A DNA stretch of 64,000 bases from Streptomyces sp. NBC_01429 (GCF_036231945.1 NZ_CP109599.1:1240001-1304000); one strand, 5' to 3'. Counted from the stretch's first letter, positions 25,786 through 34,341 are shown. Numbers and translations: made by a program. Notes: generated by a model from the sequence alone, not told the origin.

Positions 25786-27320
25786 GGTGTCGGGCTCCCT
25801 TCCATCACAAGATCGAGGACTCGGTGCTCGTCCAGCTCCCGCGCCGGCGCCCGGTGGACGACCCGCCCTTCGCGCAGGACCAGCACCCGGTCGGCGAGGC
25901 CCAGCACTTCGGGGACCTCGCTGGAGACGAGCAGTACGGCGAGCCCCTCGTCGGCCAGCCGCCGGATCACGGCGTACAGCTCGGCACGGGCGCCCACGTC
26001 GACACCGCGCGTCGGTTCGTCGAGCAGCAGTACCCGGCAGCCGCGCAGCAGCCAGCGCGCGAGCACCGCCTTCTGCTGGTTGCCGCCGGAGAGGGTACGG
26101 ATCCGGGCGTCCGGGTTGTCGGGGCGCAGCGAGAGTTCCCTGGTCGCCTCGCGGGCCGCGGTGCGCTCGGCCGCGCGGTCGACCCAGCCGGCCCGGGCGA
26201 AACGGGGCAGCGAGGACACCGACACGTTGCGGGTGACCGATTCGAGCATCAGCAGCCCCTGGGCCTTGCGCTCCTCGGGCGCGAGCCCGAGTCCGGCGCG
26301 CACGGCGGCGCGGACGCTGCCGGGCCGCAGCGGGGCGCCGTTGACCAGGACGCGGCCCGAGGTGGCCTTGCGCGCGCCGTACACCGTCTCCAGGATCTCG
26401 GAGCGCCCCGACCCGACGAGCCCGGCCAGGCCGACGATCTCGCCGGGCCGCAGTTCGAGGTCGAGGGGGGCGAACTCCCCTTCCCTGGAGAGCCCTTCGA
26501 CCCGCAGTACGGGTTCGGGCCGCGGCGCCCCCTCGGCGGGCGCGGCGGGCCGCTCGGGGAAGACGTACTCGACGTTCCTGCCGGTCATCAGCGCGACGAC
26601 GTCACGGGTCGGGGTCTGCTTCGCGGGGAGCGCGACGGCGACGGTCCGGCCGTCCTTGATGACGGTCACCCGGTCACCGATGCGCCGGATCTCCTCCAGC
26701 CGGTGGGAGATGTAGATGACGGCCACACCGTCGGCGGTGAGGGTGGCGACCGTACGGAAGAGATTGTCGACCTCGTCGGGGTCGAGGGCCGCGGACGGCT
26801 CGTCCATCACGATGAGCCTTACGTCGTGGGAGAGCGCGCGGGCCATCGAGACGATCTGCTGCTGCGCGGCGGAGAGCGAGCCGACGAGCTGGTGGGCCAG
26901 GATCTCCGGGTGGCCGAGGCGCGCCAGCAGCCCGGTCGCCGCGCTCCTCGCCTCCCGGCCCCGTACGACGAATCCGGCGGTGGTCGGTTCGTGTCCGAGG
27001 AAGACGTTCTCGGCCACCGACAGGCCCTCGACCAGGTCGAGTTCCTGATAGATGGTGGCGATGCCGAGCCGCATCGCGGCGATGGGCGACTTCAGTGTGA
27101 CCTCGTCGCCGCGCCAGTTGATCACACCGTCGTCGGGCTGGTGGGCCCCGGCGAGCACCTTGATGAGTGTGGACTTCCCGGCGCCGTTCTGGCCGAGCAG
27201 ACAGTGGACCTCTCCCGCCTCGACCTCCAGGTCCACACCGTCGAGGGCGCGGACACCGGGGAAGGTCTTGGTGATGCCGGACATGGTGAGCAGCGGGGTC
27301 GTGGGTGGTGTGGGTGCCAT
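25782..27320 (-). CDS. Sugar ABC transporter ATP-binding protein (tandem, RbsA/MglA type)
   Basis: The 512 residues contain two ABC domains. Domain 1 has a full Walker A (GQNGAGKST, about 39-47), an atypical signature 'LSAAQQQI' and Walker B 'LIVMDEPSAAL'. Domain 2 has the usual degenerate P-loop of this class ('GLVGSGRSEI') with signature 'LSGGNQQK' and Walker B 'VLLLDEPTRGVDVG'. It energises uptake by the permease it overlaps. ATG 27320 is preceded by GAGGGG. Upstream lies 265 bp holding a direct repeat, and then the ROK gene on the same strand, so transcription may continue from the ROK promoter. Confidence 0.88.
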   Translation of the reverse strand: MAPTPPTTPLLTMSGITKTFPGVRALDGVDLEVEAGEVHCLLGQNGAGKSTLIKVLAGAHQPDDGVINWRGDEVTLKSPIAAMRLGIATIYQELDLVEGLSVAENVFLGHEPTTAGFVVRGREARSAATGLLARLGHPEILAHQLVGSLSAAQQQIVSMARALSHDVRLIVMDEPSAALDPDEVDNLFRTVATLTADGVAVIYISHRLEEIRRIGDRVTVIKDGRTVAVALPAKQTPTRDVVALMTGRNVEYVFPERPAAPAEGAPRPEPVLRVEGLSREGEFAPLDLELRPGEIVGLAGLVGSGRSEILETVYGARKATSGRVLVNGAPLRPGSVRAAVRAGLGLAPEERKAQGLLMLESVTRNVSVSSLPRFARAGWVDRAAERTAAREATRELSLRPDNPDARIRTLSGGNQQKAVLARWLLRGCRVLLLDEPTRGVDVGARAELYAVIRRLADEGLAVLLVSSEVPEVLGLADRVLVLREGRVVHRAPARELDEHRVLDLVMEGSPTP

Positions 27321-27472
27321 GGCGTATCCCCTCGGCGGATGCGGCCGGTGAGCGGGCAGGGCTGAAGAAGAGCTGGGTGTGGTGAGGAACGGGGCGGAGC
27401 CAGGTGCGGCGGTGCGGAGCTGTCGGGTGGATGCGGCTCGTGCGAATGCGGCTGGTGCGGCTCGTGCGGTAC

Positions 27473-27526
27473 TGCGGCTCGTACAGGTGCTGCGGGTGGT
27501 GCGGCTCGTACAGGTGCTGCGGGTGG
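27473..27526. repeat. 27-bp perfect tandem duplication between rok-like and ABC genes
   Basis: Two identical 27-bp units occupy 27473-27499 and 27500-27526 (beginning TGCGGCTCGTACAGG). Degenerate fragments of the same G/C-T motif flank them from about 27430 to 27550. The block occupies the gap between the ROK and ATPase genes. The short reading frame through it gives a His/Tyr/Pro repeat with no family match, so it is more likely non-coding leader sequence. Confidence 0.75.
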
Positions 27527-27585
27527 TGCGGGTGGCGCACGTGCTACAGGCGGTACGGGTCGAACTGGTGGAGCGCCACCGGCCG

Positions 27586-28776
27586 TCAGGCCGGCGAGAA
27601 GAGGTGGTCGCTGATGAGCCGGGCCGCGCCGGTGACTCCGGCGGTCGGGCCCAACTCCCCCAGGACGATGGGGAGATTGCCGGTGGCCAGCGGCAGCGAC
27701 TGCCGGTAGACCTGGGTCCTGACGCTCGCCAGCAGGGTGTGGCCGAGGCCGGTCACCCCGCCGCCGATCACCACGAGCCCCGGGTTGAAGAAGCTGACGA
27801 GTCCGGCGATGACCTGGCCGACGCGGTTCCCGCCCGCCCGGATGAGGTCGAGGGCGGCGGGGTCACCGGCCGCCGCGGCGGCCGAGACGTCCACGGCCGT
27901 GAGCCGGCCCGCGGACTCCAGCAGCGCGGCCAGTTCGGGCGAACGGCCCTCGCGGGCCGCCGCCTCGGCGTCGCGGGCGAGCGCGGCGCCGCTGAAGTAC
28001 GCCTCCAGGCAGCCCTTGTTGCCGCAGGCACAGGCACGGCCGTCGGCCTCGACCTGGATATGGCCGATGTCGCCGGCGCTGCCGGTCGTGCCCCGGTAGA
28101 CATCGCCGCCGACGACGATGCCGCAGCCGATACCGGTACCGATCTTGACGCAGAGGAAGTCGTCCACGGAGCGGGCGACGCCCGCGTGCTGCTCCCCCAT
28201 CGCCATCAGGTTCACGTCGTTGTCGACCATGACCGGGCAGCCCAGCTCCTGGCTGAGCGCCTCCCGGACCGGAAAACCGTCCCAGCCCGGCATGATCGGC
28301 GGGGCGACCGGGATGCCCTCGGGGAAGCGGACCGGGCCCGGGACCCCGATGCCCGCTCCGTCGAACCCCTCGGCGAGACCGGAGACCTTGAGCTTGGCCG
28401 CCAGCGCGAGCACCTGCTCGAAGACGGCGACCGGTCCTTCGCGGACATCCATGGGGTGGTTGAGATGTCCCAGCACCTCCAGCTCCGCGTTGGTCACGGC
28501 CACGTCGATGGAGGTGGCGCCTATGTCGACGCCGAGAAAGCGCAGGGCGGGCGCGAGCCGGATGTTGTGGGAGCGCCGGCCGCCGCGCGATGCGGCGAGT
28601 CCGTCCGCGACCACCAGGCCGGTCTCCAGCAGCCGGTCCACCTCGACGGCGAGCTTCGAGCGGGAGAGGTCCACCTGATCACCGAGCTGTGCACGGGAGT
28701 TGGGACCACCGTCGCGCAACAGCCGGAGCAGTCGCGCCTGGTGCGCGTTGGCAGGTCGTGCCGTCATGCGTCTCAC
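27586..28776 (-). CDS. ROK-family transcriptional repressor
   Basis: This 396-residue protein has an N-terminal winged-helix DNA-binding region ('ANAHQARLLRLLRDGGPNSRAQLGDQVDLSRSKLAVEVDRLLETGLV', about 8-55) and a C-terminal sugar-kinase-like ROK domain. The ROK domain carries 'FLGVDIGATSIDVAV', 'GIGVPGPV', 'VDNDVNLMAMGE' and the zinc motif GHIQVEADGRACACGNKGCLE (His and the CxCGxxGC cysteines). It should repress the sugar locus until its ligand binds. I prefer GTG 28776, which has GGAG 6 bases upstream, over ATG 28767. It is followed by the ABC operon and preceded by the shared 25-bp motif. Confidence 0.85.
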   Translation of the reverse strand: MRRMTARPANAHQARLLRLLRDGGPNSRAQLGDQVDLSRSKLAVEVDRLLETGLVVADGLAASRGGRRSHNIRLAPALRFLGVDIGATSIDVAVTNAELEVLGHLNHPMDVREGPVAVFEQVLALAAKLKVSGLAEGFDGAGIGVPGPVRFPEGIPVAPPIMPGWDGFPVREALSQELGCPVMVDNDVNLMAMGEQHAGVARSVDDFLCVKIGTGIGCGIVVGGDVYRGTTGSAGDIGHIQVEADGRACACGNKGCLEAYFSGAALARDAEAAAREGRSPELAALLESAGRLTAVDVSAAAAAGDPAALDLIRAGGNRVGQVIAGLVSFFNPGLVVIGGGVTGLGHTLLASVRTQVYRQSLPLATGNLPIVLGELGPTAGVTGAARLISDHLFSPA

Positions 28777-28903
28777 GCGCCCCTCCCCGCCTTCTCGGCC
28801 GGCCGTCCCTCGTGGATCGACACCCGGAGGTGTGTCCCGGGCTTTTGAGGGAACGTAGCAGCGCTTGCTCGCAGGGGGAAGAAGTTGAGCGTGAATCCAT
28901 CCC

Positions 28904-28928
28904 AACTTTCTCCACACCGAGGACAAAG
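28904..28928. promoter_or_regulatory. Putative ROK-regulon site B
   Basis: This block starts AACTTTC and ends AGGACAAAG, 128 bp upstream of the ROK start, and matches site A at 21176-21200 at 20 of 25 bases. An AAGTTG (28882-28887) and CAACTT (28903-28908) pair form an inverted repeat with a 15-bp spacer overlapping it, a layout that fits autoregulation. Confidence 0.45.
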
Positions 28929-29016
28929 GGAGGGCCGCCACGCGTCCCACGCATGGCGGCCCAGGGGTTCACCGGCGGCGGGCGCTGCCCGGGGCAGCGG
29001 CCGGCACCGGGCGCGA

Positions 29017-29694
29017 TCAGGTGCGTTCGCGCTGGTGGTAGCTGGTTCTGGTGTGTTCGGTGTGGGCCTTCATGATCTCGGTAGCGCGCCGTTCGTCCCG
29101 CGCGGCGATCGCGGCGATCAACTGCCGGTGCTCGATCCAGGAATCCTTGCCGCGCTGCCGGGCGACCGGTGTGTAGTACCAGCGGACCCTGCGGTCGACC
29201 TGCCCCGCCAGCTCCGCCAGCACGACATTGCCCGCCAGCTCCATGACCTTGGCGTGGAAGGCGGCGTTGGCCGCGACCGCCTGGTCCACCTCGTCGTCCG
29301 CCACCGCCCGCTCCCCCCTCGCGCACAGCTCCTCCAGCGCGGCGATGCCCGCCGTACCGGAGTTGGCCGCGGCGAGCCGGGCGGCCTCCGCCTCCAGGAG
29401 CGTACGGACCGTGAGCAGCTGGTCCGCCTCGTCCTCGGTCGGTTCGTGGACGAACGCGCCCTGGGCCGGGCGCAGATCGACCCAGCCCTCGGTGTTGAGC
29501 CGCTGGAGCGCCTCCCGCACCGGCTGCCGCGACACCCCGAGATGGCCCGCGAGTTCGCTCTCGACCAGGTGCTGGCCCGGCTGGAGCGCCCGGGTCGTTA
29601 TCAGTTCGAGCAGCGCCTCGTAGACGCGCTCACGCAGTGGACCCGGGCGTTCGAGCTTGGGCAGGGCGCCCTGTGCCAACTTCGCGGACAGCAT
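29017..29694 (-). CDS. GntR-family regulator, FCD (FadR) subfamily
   Basis: The 225 residues form an N-terminal GntR winged helix ('LRERVYEALLELITTRALQPGQHLVESELAGHLGVSRQPVREALQRLNTEGWV', about 20-72) and a C-terminal all-helical FCD ligand domain. In the FCD domain Asp/His residues likely bind a metal and a carboxylate effector ('ANAAFHAKVMELAGN', 'SWIEHRQLIAAIAARD'). ATG 29694 is preferred over the longer frame because GGAGG lies about 10 bases upstream. Such regulators often answer to organic acids. Its target is not obvious: both the sugar locus to its left and the oxalate operon are candidates, the latter through a shared TACAGTC core. Confidence 0.82.
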   Translation of the reverse strand: MLSAKLAQGALPKLERPGPLRERVYEALLELITTRALQPGQHLVESELAGHLGVSRQPVREALQRLNTEGWVDLRPAQGAFVHEPTEDEADQLLTVRTLLEAEAARLAAANSGTAGIAALEELCARGERAVADDEVDQAVAANAAFHAKVMELAGNVVLAELAGQVDRRVRWYYTPVARQRGKDSWIEHRQLIAAIAARDERRATEIMKAHTEHTRTSYHQRERT

Positions 29695-29773
29695 CGCGGT
29701 CCCCCTCCTGGCCGGCCGTGGACACGACGGTGGTGACGCCGTGTCGCGTGACGACATCCAGACATTGGTTATC

Positions 29774-29786
29774 GTCTACAGTCTAC
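29774..29786. promoter_or_regulatory. GTCTAC direct repeat upstream of the GntR gene
   Basis: GTCTACAGTCTAC lies 80 bp upstream of the GntR start in an AT-richer stretch, next to TTATC. The core TACAGTCTAC resembles TACAGTCGAC on the reverse strand of the oxalate-operon leader (2186-2209). It is a candidate autoregulatory site. Confidence 0.35.
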
Positions 29787-29882
29787 CGACCGGCGAGGGG
29801 TTACGGACGGTGTTCGAGTCGCGTTCGGATGCGAACGGTCACCCGTGGGCGCCGGAGGCGGGCGCCAGCGGCGTGAGCGGCG

Positions 29883-30830
29883 TCAGGGGCAGCGGACGAC
29901 CTGACCGCCGTACGAGAGATTGCCGCCGAAACCGAACAGCAGCACCGGCGCGCCCGACGGGATCTCCCGGCGCTCCACGAGTTTGGACAGCGCCATCGGG
30001 ATCGAGGCGGCCGAGGTGTTGCCGGACTCCACGACGTCCCGGGCGATCACGGCGTTGACCGCGCCGATCTTCTGCGCGACGGGCTCGATGATCCGCAGAT
30101 TCGCCTGGTGCAGCACGACCCCGCCCAGCTCCTCGGGGGCGAACCCGGCCCGCTCGCAGACCTTGCGGGCGATGGGCGGCAGCTGGGTGGTCGCCCAGCG
30201 GTAGACCGACTGGCCCTCCTGCGCGAACACCGGCGGAGTGCCCTCGATCCGTACGGCGTGCCCCATCTCGGGCACGGAGCCCCAGAGCACCGGTCCGATG
30301 CCCGGCTCCTCGTCGGGCTCGGTCGCGACGACGACGGCCGCGCCCGCGCCGTCACCGAGCAGTACGCAGGTCGTCCGGTCCGTCCAGTCGGCGATCGCGG
30401 CCATCTTGTCCGCGCCGATGACCAGGACGCGGGTCGCGGAGCCGGCCCGTACGGCGTGATCGGCCGTGGCGAGGGCGTGAGTGAAGCCCGCGCACACGAC
30501 GTTGATGTCCATCACCGCGGGCGAGCCCATGGCGAGCCGGGCCGCCACCCGGGCCGCCGTGTTGGGCGAGCGGTCGATGGCGGTGGAGGTGGCGACCAGG
30601 ACCATGTCGATGTCCCCGGGGGTCAGCCCGGCCGCGGCCAGCGCCTTGGCACCGGCGTGCGCGGCCAGCTCGTCCACCGGCTCGTCCGGGCCCGCCACGT
30701 GCCGGGTCTTGATACCGACTCGGCTGCTGATCCATTCGTCGCTGGTGTCGACCATCGCCGCCAGATCGTGGTTCGTGAGCACCTTGGCGGGCTGATAGTG
30801 CCCGAGCGCGGCGATACGAGTGCCGGTCAT
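29883..30830 (-). CDS. 3-oxoacyl-ACP synthase III family protein (FabH-like)
   Basis: This 315-residue thiolase-fold ketosynthase has the full catalytic triad: Cys113 in 'VVCAGF', His241 in 'LHQAN' and Asn271 in 'GNTSAAS'. It also has the family segment 'DTSDEWISSRVGIKTRHVA' (29-47). It should condense an acyl-CoA with malonyl-ACP or transfer an acyl group. It has no acyl carrier protein or fatty-acid genes beside it, unlike housekeeping fabH, so it is likely a secondary or stand-alone KASIII. ATG 30830 is preceded by AGGGGG. It lies between the GntR gene and the OFA transporter pair, with 113 bp to the latter. Confidence 0.85.
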   Translation of the reverse strand: MTGTRIAALGHYQPAKVLTNHDLAAMVDTSDEWISSRVGIKTRHVAGPDEPVDELAAHAGAKALAAAGLTPGDIDMVLVATSTAIDRSPNTAARVAARLAMGSPAVMDINVVCAGFTHALATADHAVRAGSATRVLVIGADKMAAIADWTDRTTCVLLGDGAGAAVVVATEPDEEPGIGPVLWGSVPEMGHAVRIEGTPPVFAQEGQSVYRWATTQLPPIARKVCERAGFAPEELGGVVLHQANLRIIEPVAQKIGAVNAVIARDVVESGNTSAASIPMALSKLVERREIPSGAPVLLFGFGGNLSYGGQVVRCP

Positions 30831-30943
30831 GCCCGGGACCCCCTCTGTTTCGACGTCAGGAATGCTCCAGTCTTGTCAGCGACTCACCGGTACGGGTGCA
30901 GGTGAACCAACAGGATTCTCCCGTTCGGTTTGGAGACTCCACA

Positions 30944-31090
30944 TCATCGGGTGAAAAGCTGAGCCGCCTTGAGGACCAACTCGTACACACCGTACGCGAG
31001 CGGGATCCCCACCCAAAGCCAGGCGAAGACGATCAGACCGGTACGGCGGGGCTCAGACGGTGCGGCCGGTGTCGCTGCTGACCTGGTCAT
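30944..31090 (-). CDS. Small membrane subunit accompanying the OFA transporter
   Basis: The 48-residue product has a short basic N-terminus followed by one long hydrophobic segment ('TGLIVFAWLWVGIPLAYGVYELVLKAAQLF', about 18-47). ATG 31090 has AAGGAG 8 bases upstream, inside the end of the MFS gene, and the two genes overlap by 38 bp in different frames. Short single-span proteins next to OFA-type MFS genes are a recurring actinobacterial arrangement, described as an MFS transporter small subunit. I infer a role in stabilising or regulating the carrier. The longer frame to 31150 lacks a start signal. Confidence 0.72.
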   Translation of the reverse strand: MTRSAATPAAPSEPRRTGLIVFAWLWVGIPLAYGVYELVLKAAQLFTR

Positions 31091-32408
31091 CGGCTGTCTC
31101 CTTCGGCTCTTGCACATGGTGGCGGGGGTGTACGGGACGGACCAGTTCATTGGCGACGAAGCCGACGACCAGCAGGCCGATCATGATGGCGAACGAGAGA
31201 CCGTACAGCCCCGCGCCGCTCTTTCCCGCCGCCTCCTGGCTGTCCGCCACCTTGTTGACGATGAGCGGGCCGAGCACTCCGGCGGTGGACCAGGCGGTGA
31301 GCAGCCGGCCGTGGATCGCGCCGACCTGATAGGTGCCGAAGAGGTCCTTGAGATAGGCGGGGATGGTGGCGAAGCCGCCTCCGTAGAAGGAGAGGATCAC
31401 CAGCGCGCAGATGACGAACAGCGGCTTCGAGGCATCGCCGAACAGGGCTATCAGCAGATACATCACCGAGCCGGCGCCCAGATAGAGCCGGTAGACGTTC
31501 TTGCGGCCGATCAGGTCCGAGGTGGAGGACCAGCCGATACGACCCGCCATGTTGGCGGCCGAGAGCAGGGCGACGAAGCCCGCCGCGGCGGAGACCGAGA
31601 CCGGCGTGGCCGTACTGGCGAAGAAGTCCGTGATCATCGGGGCGGCCTTCTCCAGGATCCCGATGCCCGCGGTGACGTTCATGCACAGGACGACCCACAG
31701 GCACCAGAACTGCGGGGTGCGCACGGCCGACCGCGCCGACACCCGGGGCCCGGCGTCGGGCGCGGCCCGCTGCGCGGGGACGTCCGGCTCGCGCTGCCGG
31801 TAGCCGGGCGGGGGAACGCGCACCAGCAGCACGCCGAGGGACATGAAGACCGCGTACACCAGCCCGTGCGTCAGGAAGGCGAACGCGATGCCCCGGCTGT
31901 CGGAGCCGTAGGACGCCAGCATCTGCGCGGACCACGGCGACGCGATGAGCGCGCCGCCGCCGAAACCCATGATGGCGATGCCGGTGGCCATGCCTGGCCG
32001 GTCGGGGAACCACTTGATCAGGGTGGAGACCGGGGAGATGTAGCCGATGCCGAGGCCGATCCCGCCGACGAACCCGTAGCCGAACACGATCAGCCAGTAC
32101 TGCTCGGTGTAGGCGCCGAGCGCGGCGAGCAGGAAGCCCGAGGAGAAACAGCACAGGGCGACCGTCATGGCCCAGCGCGGCCCGTTGCGCTCCACGAGGG
32201 TGCCGCCGAACGCGGCGGACAGCCCGAGCATCACGATGCCGAGCTGGAAGGGCAGGGCGCTCTGGGTGCCGGAGAGATTCAGCGCGGATTCGAGCGGTGG
32301 CTTGAAGACACTCCAGGCGTAGGCCTGGCCGATCGAGAGATGGACCGACAGCGCGGCGGGCGGTACCAGCCAGCGGCTCCATCCTGCGGGGGCGAGAGGT
32401 GGGGTCAT
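31053..32408 (-). CDS. OFA-family MFS transporter (second copy)
   Basis: The 451-residue carrier has 12 predicted spans. It shows the OFA features 'SIGQAYAWSVFKPPL' (about 25-39), 'GYGFVGGIGLGIGYISPVSTLIKWFPDRPGMATG' and, in the second half, 'NMAGRIGWSSTSDLIGRKNVY'. It is clearly divergent from the carrier at 7443-8813, so it is not a recent duplicate. It is co-directional with the overlapping 48-residue membrane peptide and divergent from fdhD, separated by 141 bp. Formate, oxalate or a related carboxylate is the likely substrate, which the fdhD neighbour supports. Confidence 0.8.
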   Translation of the reverse strand: MTPPLAPAGWSRWLVPPAALSVHLSIGQAYAWSVFKPPLESALNLSGTQSALPFQLGIVMLGLSAAFGGTLVERNGPRWAMTVALCCFSSGFLLAALGAYTEQYWLIVFGYGFVGGIGLGIGYISPVSTLIKWFPDRPGMATGIAIMGFGGGALIASPWSAQMLASYGSDSRGIAFAFLTHGLVYAVFMSLGVLLVRVPPPGYRQREPDVPAQRAAPDAGPRVSARSAVRTPQFWCLWVVLCMNVTAGIGILEKAAPMITDFFASTATPVSVSAAAGFVALLSAANMAGRIGWSSTSDLIGRKNVYRLYLGAGSVMYLLIALFGDASKPLFVICALVILSFYGGGFATIPAYLKDLFGTYQVGAIHGRLLTAWSTAGVLGPLIVNKVADSQEAAGKSGAGLYGLSFAIMIGLLVVGFVANELVRPVHPRHHVQEPKETADDQVSSDTGRTV

Positions 32409-32549
32409 GGTCGCGAACTCTAGGAACCGGATCCGGCCTTGGGAAGATCTTCAACATGGCGGATCGTGAACCGGCCGGGGCGGGATCCCCGTGGTGCCGG
32501 ACAATGAGTGACACACGCAGCATCACGTCGACGAGGAGGACTGATCACC

Positions 32550-33389
32550 ATGGGACGGGTCACCGAGCGCCGCCGCACCATCCGGATCAGGGACGGTGTC
32601 GTCTCCGCGCGGCCCGACACCCTGGTGGCCGAGGAGCCGCTGGAGATCCGGCTGAACGGCAAACCGCTCGCCATCACGATGCGCACCCCCGGCGACGACT
32701 TCGCGCTGGCCGCCGGCTTCCTGGTGAGCGAGGGCGTACTCGCGGCGGGCGCGGACGTGCGGTCCATCGTGTACTGCGCCGGGGCGAAGGAGGACGGCTC
32801 GAACACGTACAACGTGGTCGACGTACAGCTCGCGCCCGGAGTGCCGGTCCCCGACATCACGCTGGAGCGCAACGTCTACACGACCTCGTCGTGCGGACTG
32901 TGCGGCAAGGCCAGCCTGGACGCCGTGCGGACCACGGCCCGCTTCCCGATCGCCGACACTCCCCCGGTCCTGGTCGAGCCCGCTCTGCTCGCCGGCCTCC
33001 CCGACCGGCTGCGGGCGGCGCAGCGGGTCTTCGACCGGACCGGTGGGCTGCACGCGGCGGCGCTGTTCTCCGAGGACGGCGAGCTGCTGGACATCCGCGA
33101 GGACGTCGGGCGGCACAACGCCGTGGACAAGCTGGTCGGCCGGGCGCTGCGGGAGGATCTGCTGCCGCTGTCCCGGGCGATCCTGCTGGTCTCGGGCCGC
33201 GCCTCGTTCGAGCTGGCGCAGAAGGCCGTGATGGCGGGCATTCCGGTGCTGGCGGCGGTGTCGGCGCCGTCGTCGCTCGCCGTCGACCTGGCCGCGGAGA
33301 GCGGTCTGACGCTGGTCGGCTTCCTGCGCGGCCCGTCCATGAACGTGTACGCGGGCGACCATCGGATCGCCCTGCACAGCGAGGTGTGA
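32550..33389 (+). CDS. fdhD: Formate dehydrogenase accessory sulfurtransferase FdhD
   Basis: The 279-residue protein carries the conserved CxxC sulfur-relay motif (Cys115 and Cys118 in 'SSCGLCGK'). It also has the family blocks '[19 protein letters not shown]', '[10 protein letters not shown]', '[15 protein letters not shown]' and '[14 protein letters not shown]'. FdhD passes sulfur from a cysteine desulfurase to the bis-MGD cofactor of formate dehydrogenase. No formate dehydrogenase subunit is in the window. ATG 32550 has GAGGAGGA 9 bases upstream. It stands divergent from the OFA carrier, and its stop codon is the first codon of a 64-bp palindrome. Confidence 0.92.
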   Translation: MGRVTERRRTIRIRDGVVSARPDTLVAEEPLEIRLNGKPLAITMRTPGDDFALAAGFLVSEGVLAAGADVRSIVYCAGAKEDGSNTYNVVDVQLAPGVPVPDITLERNVYTTSSCGLCGKASLDAVRTTARFPIADTPPVLVEPALLAGLPDRLRAAQRVFDRTGGLHAAALFSEDGELLDIREDVGRHNAVDKLVGRALREDLLPLSRAILLVSGRASFELAQKAVMAGIPVLAAVSAPSSLAVDLAAESGLTLVGFLRGPSMNVYAGDHRIALHSEV

Positions 33390-33450
33390 GCGGCCCGGCG
33401 TCCTGACGTCCCCGCCGTACGGCGGGGACGTCAGGACGCCGGGCCGCTCA
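33387..33450. terminator. 64-bp perfect palindrome, bidirectional terminator
   Basis: The two 32-base arms (33387-33418 and 33419-33450) are exact reverse complements with no loop. The left arm starts at the fdhD stop codon, and the right arm contains the last six codons and stop of the convergent SDR gene. As RNA it would form an extremely stable hairpin for either transcript. Confidence 0.85.
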
Positions 33451-34255
33451 TGACGTCCTGGACATCGTGGAAACCCGCCTTGCGGTTGACCGCCGCGACG
33501 GCGCGCGTGACGGCCGTGCGGGGCAGCAGCCGCGGCGCCCAGGTGGTCCAGCGATGGAGCGCCCGGCCGGGGTACGAGGCCGCCCTGCCGCGCGCGAAGT
33601 CGTCCAGGGTCCGCGCGGCGACCGACTCGGGGCTGTCGGTGACCCTGGGGTCCATGACGGCGGTGGTGCTGTCGAAGAAGCCGGTTTCGGTCGCGCCGGG
33701 GTGGGCGCCCATGACCCGTACTCCGGTGCCGCGCAGCTCGTGCGCGAGTGCCTCGGTGAAGTACAGGACGAACGCCTTCGTCGCGGAGTAGCTCGCCTGG
33801 TACGGCATGGGCTGGAACGCAGCGGTGGAACCGACGTTGATGATCCCGCCCGAGCCGCGTTCGAGCATGTCAGCCCCGATCAGCCGGGTCATCCGCATCA
33901 GGCCGGTGACATTGACGTCGACCGACCGCAGACTCTGCTCGAAGGGACGGCCGAAGAAGGGGCCGATGGAGCCCGTTCCCGCGTTGTTGACCAGGAGATC
34001 GACGCTCACGTGCCGCTCGCGCAGCGCGTCGGCGACGGTCCCGGGCCCGGCCGGGTCGGCGAGATCCGCGCCGAGCACCAGGGTGTCCACCCGGTGCTCG
34101 GCGCGGATCTCGCCGGCGAGCCGGTCGAGCGCCGGGGCCGAACGGGCCACCAGGACCAGGTTCGAGCCGCGACGGGCGAGGTCGCGCGCACAGGCCCTGC
34201 CGATCCCTCTGGACGCTCCGGTGACGAGCGTGGTGGTGCCGCGATAGTCGTACAT
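33431..34255 (-). CDS. Short-chain dehydrogenase/reductase
   Basis: This 274-residue classical SDR has the cofactor motif 'TGASRGIG' (12-19), 'NNAG' near residue 90, the catalytic Ser in 'INVGSTAAF', and 'YxxxK' as 'YSATK' (about 156-160). Arg following the glycine motif suggests NADP preference. The substrate is unknown. ATG 34255 has AAGGA 9 bases upstream. It is divergent from a TetR regulator with 122 bp between them, so control by that repressor is likely. The last six codons form part of the right arm of the 64-bp palindrome. Confidence 0.87.
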   Translation of the reverse strand: MYDYRGTTTLVTGASRGIGRACARDLARRGSNLVLVARSAPALDRLAGEIRAEHRVDTLVLGADLADPAGPGTVADALRERHVSVDLLVNNAGTGSIGPFFGRPFEQSLRSVDVNVTGLMRMTRLIGADMLERGSGGIINVGSTAAFQPMPYQASYSATKAFVLYFTEALAHELRGTGVRVMGAHPGATETGFFDSTTAVMDPRVTDSPESVAARTLDDFARGRAASYPGRALHRWTTWAPRLLPRTAVTRAVAAVNRKAGFHDVQDVMSGPAS

Positions 34256-34341
34256 ACGAGGGATTCCTTCGAACGACGGCGGGAGGCCGGATGAGAGAGC
34301 GGGCGAGTCGCGCGCCGCGCTCGGCCAGTCCGGCGCAGAAT

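Noticed and set aside
27473..27526. CRISPR-like array
   Set aside because: Only two adjacent units without spacers and no cas genes nearby.
26674..27540. Minus-strand frame with an HPQHLYEP peptide repeat
   Set aside because: The repeat derives from the non-coding 27-bp duplication, and the rest overlaps the ABC ATPase in another frame.
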